Assembly (NCBI GenBank): GCA_035446765.1
Contig: DAOTFU010000001.1
Coordinates: forward strand, 1 to 59,700
DNA length: 59,700 bases
From: JALOAF01 sp035446765
GTDB taxonomy: Bacteria; Patescibacteriota; Gracilibacteria; Absconditabacterales; Absconditicoccaceae
Reading direction: 5' to 3'
A program made the position numbers and the translations under genes. Positions 51,849 to 59,700 of the stretch are shown in pieces. The first letter of the stretch is position 1; each line of letters begins with the position of its first letter. The notes under the pieces were generated by a model. It was not told the DNA's origin. It made no database searches and saw nothing but the letters and a program-made list of their open reading frames with translations.

Positions 51849-52937
51849 TTATCTAAACAAATTTCATATCCAATTAAACAATCAATTACCACTTTCTTCT
51901 TCCAAAAGCGCATCTACCATTAGTTCTGGTGTAGGTTCTGTAATATCTTCATTTCATGCTAAATAGTCGTAACTTGTTTGATCTTTATGTTCACATTTTT
52001 TGTAAGAATAATTTCACTTTAGATTTCAATCTAGACAAAGTCTCAATTCTACTTTACATTTATTGTCTACAAATCAAATTGGGCTTTCATAAGCTTTTAC
52101 AAACTGTCCATGATTTATTACCTCTCATCGTGGACTTACACAATTTGTATAATTTTTGTTAGTCAATTCTACATTTTGATTGTTTTGTATCTCATTTTCA
52201 TAGTTATTATTCCATACACTGTCAGCTCAATCTTCTGCTTGATTTATTTTACCATCAGTATTAAATTCTGCTGAGTCATTTTTAGCATATTTTGGATTTT
52301 GTATAAGTTCTCCAAGTTTTTTATTATTATAAGAAATTACTTTTACTCTTGTATATTCATATTTAACATCTTCTCTACAAGATGCTTGCTCATAAGATCC
52401 ATCCAAAACTCAATCATTACAAGTTCTTCTCTGTACATTACATATTGTATTTACATCACTTCTTTGTGCGTAAGCCAATACAGACTCACCATGTTTAATC
52501 ATATTATTCCATGGAGTTGTACAGTCATCATAAATTACTTCTCCTTCTATTTCAAATTCGATTAAATCTTTAGATTCATCAACTATTTCTTCACTTACTT
52601 CTTCTTCCAATATTTCTTCCAATTCTTCATCATTAGATTCTGCTACAATATTTTCTTCTCATCATATATAATCTTTGTTGGGTATATATTCTTCATCTTC
52701 TTCTTCAACTATATCAGCTTCTTCATTTTCATCTTCAAACAAAAATGACCAATCATCTGCAGCTCAATGTCACTCATTATTTAAAATATTATATTCATTA
52801 CCATCTTGATCTACAAATATATATGTTAATTCTACAGTCTCCAAAGTCTTGGTTTGCATTGGTATTAAAATTATAGCAACACAAAAAACTATCGCCGCCA
52901 TAATAATTACAAATATCCATCCAAAGAATTTTTTCAT
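51849..52937 (-). CDS. exported protein with two Cys-rich internal repeats
   Basis: 362 aa. Signal/anchor helix (~4-26). An acidic stretch (EEEDEEY, EELEEILEEEVSEE, ~70-130). Then two copies of a ~50-residue module: C-T-T-PWNNMIKHGESVLAYAQR ending CNDGVLDGSYEQASC, and C-VSPRGEVINHGQFVKAYESP ending CLDGNLKGNYSYKKC. Shared pattern: C, HG, V-AY, C, R-C, DG-L-G-Y, C. Each likely makes disulfides outside the cell. Family not recognised. Confidence 0.75.
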
Positions 52938-53069
52938 GATTGTTTTGTTTTTAAATAAATAACACAATTAAATTATATCCATAATCTGTAATTATGCAAA
53001 TTTTGTTTTGAATTTTATGCTAATTTTCATATAGACAAAATATGTTTTATATTTTTTTTATTTTTGAAA

Positions 53070-54785
53070 ATGGTTCAAAAAATCATTGAAACAAAAAAAT
53101 GTACACAATGTGGTTCTAATTTTGATATTTTTGATCAGGATTTAATTTTTTTAGATAAACTTTCACCTACCATTGCATGAGTGAAATATCAACTTCCTAC
53201 ACCAAAAATATGTCCAAATTGTCGTCAACAAAATAGAGCTGTTTTTAGAAATAGAAGAAATCTATACAAGAGAACATGCGATCTTACTGGAAAAAGTATT
53301 GTATCGATGTATTCTATAGAAAAACCATTTAAAGTATATTACAACAAAGATTTTGAAAATAATTTTGATGCTACTGAATATGGTAGAGATATAGATTTTT
53401 CAAAAAGTATCTTGAATCAGTTTTATGATCTATGCTCAGAAGTTCCTCATTATCATTCTGCTGTTATGACTGATACTATGGAAAATTCAGAATATGTAAA
53501 TTGATCCCATTGAACCAAAGATTCATACCTCTCTTTTAGTGTAACAGATTGTGAAAAAGTATTTCATTGTGAATGAATATATCGCAGTTACAATTGTATA
53601 GATTGTTATCATGTGCATGATTGTGAATTGTGTTATGAATGTATAGAATCTTCCAATATGTTTAGGTCTATGTGGTGTGAATATTGTGTAGATTGTTCTT
53701 ACTCAAATTTTTGTTTCAATTGTGAAAACTGCAACAATTGTTTTTTGTGTAGCAATATAATTGGTAAAAGTTACTGTATTTTAAACAAACAATATACAAA
53801 AGAAGAGTATGAACAAAAAATAAAAGAATATATTTTTTCATACAACAATATTCAAAAATTAAAAAAAGAATTTGATGATTTAAAAGTCAACTCCATACAT
53901 AAATTTGCAAGGCTTGTAAATACAGAAAGTTGTGTGTGAGATGATTTGATAAATGCAAAAAATTGTTTTAATTGTTTTGGTATGGAAGAAGTAGAGGACT
54001 GTAGACATTGCTATTTCTTAAATCAATCAAAAGATTGTATGGACATACTGTATTATTGAACTAATTTAGAACTATCATATCAATCTGTATCAGCTGGTAG
54101 TAATTCCAAGAAAATATACTTTTCTTATGATTGTTTTGAAAATGTAAATAATTTATTTTATTGTAGTTATTGTGGATCTAATGTACAAAATTGTTTTGTT
54201 TGTTCAAATTTGAGAAATAAACAATATTGCATTTTAAATAAACAATATACAAAAGAAGAATATGAGGTATTAATTCCAAAGATAATAACAAAAATGAAAG
54301 AAGATTGAGAACGATGATATTTTTTACCAAATTACTTTTCTCCTTTTGGTTACAATGAGAGTTTAGCAATTGAACATTTCCCAATAGACAAAAATAATGC
54401 ATTAGAATTATGATTCAATCGAATGGATAAAGAGTATAATATTGACGTACCAGATGACATGGAGACTATAAATACATCCGATTTATCGGAAAATATAAAA
54501 GACATTTCAGATGATATTTTGAAAAAGGCAATAATCTGTGAGAAAACAAATAAACCATTTCGTATAATAAAACAAGAATTAGAATTTTATAAAAATCTTT
54601 GATTACCTATTCCGCATATACATTACAATCAAAGACACAAAGAAAGATTTGATAGGGTTAATCTAAAAAAAATACGAGATAGAAAATGTGATAAGTGTTG
54701 AATAGAAATCAAAACAACTTATTCTCCAGGTAAACTAGAAAAAGTTTATTGCGAAACCTGCTATAATAAGGAAGTTTATTGATAA
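53070..54785 (+). CDS. large Cys-rich zinc-ribbon protein, paralog 1
   Basis: 571 aa. N-terminal C-x2-C zinc ribbon (KKCTQCGSNF, ~10-19) with a partner pair (CPNC, ~52). The conserved block RTCDLTGKSIVSMYS follows. The body has dozens of Cys in pairs separated by aromatic/acidic residues (DCYHVHDCELCYECIE, CENCNNCFLCSN). YCILNKQYTKEEYE occurs twice, like a repeat hinge. A C-terminal ribbon, RKCDKCGIEI...YCETCYN. The layout recurs in paralogs at 55055 and 58126. This resembles a Cys-rich family I know only from CPR genomes, with no proven function. Metal binding is likely. Confidence 0.8.
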
Positions 54786-54980
54786 TATAGTTTCAAAGCA
54801 AAACATATTAGCAAATCAAGATGTGGGTTGAGTCCTCGGGATTCCGGGACGAACAATGCTATCAAACCGACTATAATAAGGAAGTTTATTGATAATATAG
54901 TTTCAAAGCAAAACATATTAGCAAATCAAGATGTGGGTTTAGTCCTCGGGATTCCGGGACGAACAATGCTATCAAACCGA
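54761..54980 (+). repeat. 110-bp tandem duplication at the end of paralog 1
   Basis: 54761-54870 and 54871-54980 are identical except for one base (54830 G, 54940 T). Each unit contains the last ~8 codons and stop of paralog 1, a spacer, and the hairpin GTCCTCGG-GATT-CCGGGAC. The second unit leaves an orphan copy of the gene's tail. Confidence 0.95.
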
Positions 54981-55054
54981 AATATATTGATAAGTAGATA
55001 GTCTCGCAGAATTGCGGTGGCTATATAAAAAAAATTTATTGATAAAATAAAATC

Positions 55055-56803
55055 ATGCAAAAGGAGGTATACGAATATATCTCAAAACAAACAAACGACC
55101 CAATAATTGAACGAAGAAAATGTAAAATTTCTTGAGAGGATTTTGCTATATTTCAAAGTGATATAGATTTTTTAGACAAACTTAGTCCAGTTATATGATC
55201 AAAAAAATATAATATCCCATTGCCAAAATTAGATCCATATCAAAGAAACAAAAGAAGGTTAGCATATCGTAATGATAGCAAAATATATCGTAGAAATTGT
55301 GATTTAACTTGAAAAAGTTTTATATCAATGTATTCACCAGATAAAAAACTTAAAGTTTATCATCATGATTTTTGGTTTTCTGATCAATGGGACGCATTAG
55401 ATTATGGATGTGATTTTGATTTTAATAAGTCATTTTTTGATCAATTTCATATTTTATCATTACAAGTTCCAAGACTTGGTATGCAATTAAAGAATTGTGA
55501 AAATTGTGATTATTGTTGTGTAGTTGTAAACTGAAAAAACTGTTATCTTTCTAATGTATGTTCTTGGAGTGAGGAAATGTATTATTCTACATGGACAACA
55601 CATTCCAAAAAAAGTATAGATTGTTTTAGATGTTATCAGATTGAAGATTCTTATGAATGTGTTCTTTGTAATAATTCTCAGAAATTGAAATACTGTCTTA
55701 TGACAAATAATTCTTTTAATTGCTTATTTTGCACCAATCTAGATTGATGTGAATCTTGTTTTATGTCATATAATTTGGTAAATAAAAAGTATTGTATAAG
55801 AAATAAACAGTATACAAAAGAAGAATATCAAAATTTCATAAAACACATAGATTTTTGTGATATAAATCAATTTGACAAATTGTATATTGAGTATCAAAAT
55901 AATATTCAAAATAAGGTAATATACAAAATGAACTATAATACAAACAGTGAAGATGTATTTGGTTCTTTTTTGACAAAAAGCAAGAATTGCATTGTTTCTT
56001 TTGATTTAGTTACATGAGAAAACTGTAAATATTACTTTGATGCATGATCAAATGAAAAAGATTGTTTAGATTGTTCGTATGGTTGAGATATACAAAGATC
56101 TTATGAATGTTTGAGTAGTGGTACAACATGATTTCATAATTTGTTTTGTACTTTTTGTCGAAATTGTAGTAATATGATTTATTGTGATATCTGTATGGAT
56201 AGTAATAATTGCTTTTGATGCATATGATTATGCAACAAGCAATATTGTATTTTTAATAAACAATATACCAAAAAAGAATATGAAAAACTAGTTCCTCAAA
56301 TTATTGAACATATGAAAAAAACATTAGAACGATGAGAATTTTTTCCTATATCTCATTCTCCTTTTGCTTACAATGAAACAGTCGCTATGGAATATTACCC
56401 TATTTCAGCACAAGATGCAAAAAATAATTCATATTCTTGGCAAGAAAAAGAATACCCAGTAAATATACCTTCAAATTTCGATAAAATATTGTCGAAAGAT
56501 ATACCATATAATATAAATGAAATAAAGGATAGTATATTAAATAAAGTATTGGTATGTGAATTAAGTTGAAAACCATATAGAATAATATCATCTGAATTAG
56601 AGTTTTATCGTACACACAATTTACCGATACCACACTTACATCAAGATGTAAGACAACAAAAAAGAATAGTTCAAAGACCATGAAGAAATCTTTACCTTAG
56701 AAAATGTGATCATTGTAATTTGGAATCAATATCCGTTTATCCAAAAAATACTAAATTTAAAGTATTTTGTGAAAACTGTTATAATCAAGAATTTTATTGA
56801 TAA
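55055..56803 (+). CDS. large Cys-rich zinc-ribbon protein, paralog 2
   Basis: 582 aa. Starts MQKEVYEYISKQTNDPIIERRKC, almost the same as paralog 3. The central block RNCDLTGKSFISMYSPDKK aligns with paralog 1. Many paired Cys, two copies of YCI-NKQYTKEEY, and a C-terminal ribbon RKCDHCN...VFCENCYNQEFY. A close upstream gene end and similar orientation suggest duplication in place. Function unknown; a structural or metal-binding role is possible. Confidence 0.8.
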
Positions 56804-56871
56804 AAGTTTTCTTGCATTTTTTGATAATATAGTTACAAATACTTTGTTTTTAAAGTATATCAGACTACAAA

Positions 56872-57432
56872 ATGAACAACATCATCAAATTAATTAAATC
56901 CAATCAAACAGTATTTAGTATCCAAGAATTAGAAAAAATATTTGATATTCCTACAAAAAAAGGACTGGAAAGTTTTTTGTATAGATCCAAAAAAAACAAA
57001 AGTCTTGAAAATCCATATCATGGTATCCGAGCACTACCAAATTATGAAAACCTAGAATTAGCATGCAAGATAAAGCCAAACTCCTATATTTCATGTGAGA
57101 GAGTTTTATTTCAAGAGGGAGTATTTTTCCAATTTTACTGAAATACATATAGCTGTGTTTCAAACGAGTCTTGTAAATATAAAATATGAGATAAAGATTT
57201 TTTGTACTACAAAATTAAATCAGACATACTCAATAATCCCATAGGGATCAGAAATTACGATAATTACAGAATTGCAACCGCAGAAAGGGCATTGTGTGAC
57301 TATATCTATCTAAACCCTAATGGTAAGATTGATGCACCAGAATCTATAAATCAAGTCAGATTAAAGCAAATATTGCCAATATATCCAAAAAAAACTGCTT
57401 TATATATAAAAAAGTTGTTGAATGTCGGATAA
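56872..57432 (+). CDS. AbiEi-type antitoxin
   Basis: 186 aa. N-terminal winged-helix-like part (TVFSIQELEKIFDIPTKKGL, ~13-32), then the AbiEi C-terminal domain with NYRIATAERALCDYIYL (~131-147). Its last 11 bases overlap the start of the nucleotidyltransferase toxin gene. It represses its own promoter and counters the toxin in type IV systems. Confidence 0.83.
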
Positions 57433-58108
57433 TGAACTGCACGAAAAATATATCAAAATATTGTTAAATGATATTTTTACCAATAAAATATGAGATTTTT
57501 TGGCGTTCAAATGATGAACTTTAGCTTATTTGCTTCACGAATTAGATAGATTTTCTACAGATATAGACTTAGATCTTATCGATATAGATAGAGAACAAGA
57601 TGTCGTAGAAGAAGTCAGAAAAATCTTATCTATACATTGAGATATAAAAAATGAAACATTGTGAAAAAGCATTCATAGGTGGATTTTTCGTTATGATGAG
57701 AAAAATATGAACATAAAAGTGGAAATAAATAAAACTATCCACAAAAATAACAATTATGAAAAAATAAATATAGAAAATATAAATATCAATTGTATGTCCA
57801 AAGAAAGCATATTTTCAAACAAACTAGTTGCCTTGTCCGAAAGATTTTACAATAGAGATCTTTATGATGTACATTTCTTCTTCCGCAAGAACTTTCCACT
57901 ACAGGAATCTCTTATAATAGAAAGAACTGATCTCACAGTCAAAGAATTCCTTTGAAAGTTGATAAAAGAATTGCCAAATCAATTTAGAGAAAATACTATA
58001 TTAAGTTGATTGTGAGAAGTATTAAATAACAAACAAAAGCATCGAGTAAAAAAATATTTATTGTCAGAGACTATAGAGTATTTAGAAAATTATTTAAATA
58101 AAGTTTAG
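57422..58108 (+). CDS. AbiEii-type nucleotidyltransferase toxin
   Basis: 228 aa. Nucleotidyltransferase motif FKGGTLAYLLHELDRFSTDI, followed by DLDL (the two Asp of the active site, ~52-56); both motif glycines are TGA. Later KLVALSERFYNRDLYDVHFF is the family's second conserved block. AbiEii/MenT-type enzymes add nucleotides to tRNA and stop growth, aborting phage infection. Coupled to the antitoxin by an 11-base overlap. Confidence 0.85.
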
Positions 58109-58125
58109 TTTTTTTGATTGTTAAA

Positions 58126-59700
58126 ATGCAAAAAGAAGTTTACAAATTCATTTCAAAGCAAAATAATGATCCTATAGTCGAGCGAAGAAAGTGTAAACGA
58201 ACTGGAGAAAGTTTTCCAATATTTCAATCAGATATAGATATATTAAAAAAAATTAGTCCAACTATCTGATGAGAAAATTTTGAGTTTCCTCTACCAACAC
58301 TATCTCCAGATTCAAGAATGAGAAGGATGATGATGTTTCGTAATGAAAGAAAATTATATAAGAGAAAATGCAGTAAAACAGGGAAAAGTATTATAGCCTT
58401 GTATCCAGAAGAATATCAGGGTACAGTATACAATCCTGATTTGTGGCGATCAGATGATTGGGACTCATCAAAATTTAGTATGGATTATAGACAGTGAAAT
58501 TTTTATAAAGATTTAAAAACACTTTTTGATAAGGCTCCGTATTTAAATATGTTTGCTTTTCACAACGAAAATAGTGATTATGTTAATGGTTCTGAATGAT
58601 GTAAAAACTGCTATATGATATTTGCAAGTGATCACAATGAAGATTGTTATTATTCTTATTCTATATTTGATTGTAAGAGAGTGGTGGATGCTTATGGATG
58701 TAAAAATTGTGAAAATAGTTATGAAATTATAGATTGTGTAAATAGTGTAAAAGCTATTCATTCACACAAAATAGAAGATTCATACAACATTTATTTTTCT
58801 TATCATATGAAGAATTGTAAAAATACATTTTTATGTGTAGGATTAAAAGATAAAGAATATTGTTATATGAATAAAGAAATATGAAAAGAAAGACGAGAAA
58901 AAGAAATAGAACCAATGTTGAAAAACATATTTTCTCAGTGAAGGGAGTTTAAGTGCATAGAAAAACTTGAAGAAATAAAAAAATGATCTGTTGTTCAAAA
59001 TATGAATATCATCAATACTAAAAACTGAATAGGAGACTTAATAAATAATAGTAAAAATGTGTTTAACTCTTTTGAGATACATGATGCTGAGGATGTCAGA
59101 TGAGTTATAAATGCAAATAAATGTAAGGACATATTTTGAGGATATGTTGTAGTAGATGATTCTCAGAAAGTACTTGAATGAGTTGGTGTTGCTAAAAATT
59201 ATTCTACATCAACAGTTTGGAATTCTTGGACACCCGTAAATAATGCATATTTTTGTAATTTCATTATGGGTGTTAGCAACATGTTTGGATCTGTATCATG
59301 TAGGAATAAATCTTATTGTATACTAAACAAACAATATTCAAAATCTGATCGAGAAGAAACAGTAAAATCTATTATAAAAGAATTACAATATCAGAAAAAA
59401 CGATGAGAATTTTTTGATCCAGAATTTTCACCGTTCCCATATAATGATACAGTAGCTATGGAGTATTTTCCTGTCAGCAGAGATCAATTGAGTATTTCAG
59501 ATCCTGAGAAATTTATTTCAGATGCAATATTAGATCTTGGTTGAAAAGAAAAGATAAAAATTAAGTGGAGAAATCGAGAAAAAGAAATAAATGTGCCAGA
59601 ATGAATCGAAAAAATTAAAGCAAAAGATTTACCAACTGATATATGAGATATAAAAGATGATATTTTAACAAAAAATCATAAATCAAAATTAAAATTAATG
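58126..59700 (+). CDS. large Cys-rich zinc-ribbon protein, paralog 3 (runs off window)
   Basis: At least 525 residues; the stop is beyond the window. Starts MQKEVYKFISKQNNDPIVERRKC as in paralog 2. RKCSKTGKSIIALYPEE matches the conserved block of the other two. The Cys pairs in the middle are fewer (CKNCYMIF, DCKRVV, CKNCENSYEI), but YCILNKQYSKSDREE and RGEFFDPEFSPFPYNDTVAM are kept. It begins 18 bases after the AbiEii stop, so it may lie in the same transcript. Confidence 0.8.

Noticed and set aside
54830..54980. CRISPR array
   Set aside because: Only two direct units of 110 bp without spacers; it is a tandem duplication.

Overview
The window comes from a bacterium that reads TGA as glycine (translation table 25), which points to the candidate phyla radiation (CPR), Absconditabacteria (SR1) or Gracilibacteria. 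Most genes become full length only if in-frame TGA is read through, and those TGAs fall on conserved glycines: the Walker A of the VirD4-like ATPase, the HDVGK motif of the tRNA nucleotidyltransferase, the GGSEVGH motif of GpmI, and Gly3 of GlmS. Real stops are TAA or TAG. The DNA is AT-rich. All coordinates below were re-read with TGA as Gly, so many proteins are longer than a standard-code translation would give.

Layout. 1-6330: peroxiredoxin, purB, an orphan gene bracketed by a direct repeat that abuts tRNA-Lys, a small lipoprotein and a CCA-adding type enzyme. 6383-13470: an accessory region with integron attC-like hairpins, one UGA-free lipoprotein cassette, and a 5.3-kb segment bounded by short inverted repeats. 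That segment carries a Schlafen/AlbA_2 protein, LexA, a GIY-YIG-like protein and a type II restriction-modification set (C5 methylase, endonuclease, controller). 13876-24506: VirD4/TraG-like ATPase, TatD, RseP, a GT4 glycosyltransferase, DUF502, SemiSWEET, RsmG, a HEPN-CBS protein and DUF192. 24568-29236: a tight three-gene operon (ATP-grasp/DUF1704 fusion, YdjC-like deacetylase, 7TM protein). 29392-38442: lipoprotein, cysS, a degenerate M23/lysozyme-like fusion, HIT, an SbcC/Rad50-like ATPase, an AbrB-RelE toxin-antitoxin pair and an SGNH hydrolase. 38469-47446: metabolism (eno, gpmI, UMPH-1 nucleotidase, Sua5/YrdC, prs, sortase, threonine dehydrogenase, glutamate dehydrogenase). 47596-52937: Kazal lipoprotein, proS, glmS and a Cys-repeat secreted protein. 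53070-59700: three large paralogous Cys-rich zinc-ribbon proteins with an AbiE toxin-antitoxin pair between copies 2 and 3; the last copy runs off the window.

The most notable points are: (i) a TAA exactly where a TGA-glycine is expected in the GGGKGG motif of glutamate dehydrogenase; (ii) a patchwork of genes with no TGA-glycine at all (purB, prs, two lipoproteins, an orphan next to tRNA-Lys, and DUF502, whose natural end is itself a TGA), suggesting transfer from standard-code donors; (iii) small palindromic repeats inserted in frame in enolase, the SbcC-like ATPase and probably Sua5; (iv) a toxin-antitoxin pair between the SbcC-like gene and a duplicate of that gene's own first ~26 codons.

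As a whole, the window pairs a reduced core (lower glycolysis, PRPP synthesis, two tRNA synthetases, surface and envelope proteins) with defence, toxin-antitoxin and DNA-transfer genes, as expected for a host-associated CPR cell. No rRNA, CRISPR array or integron integrase was seen.
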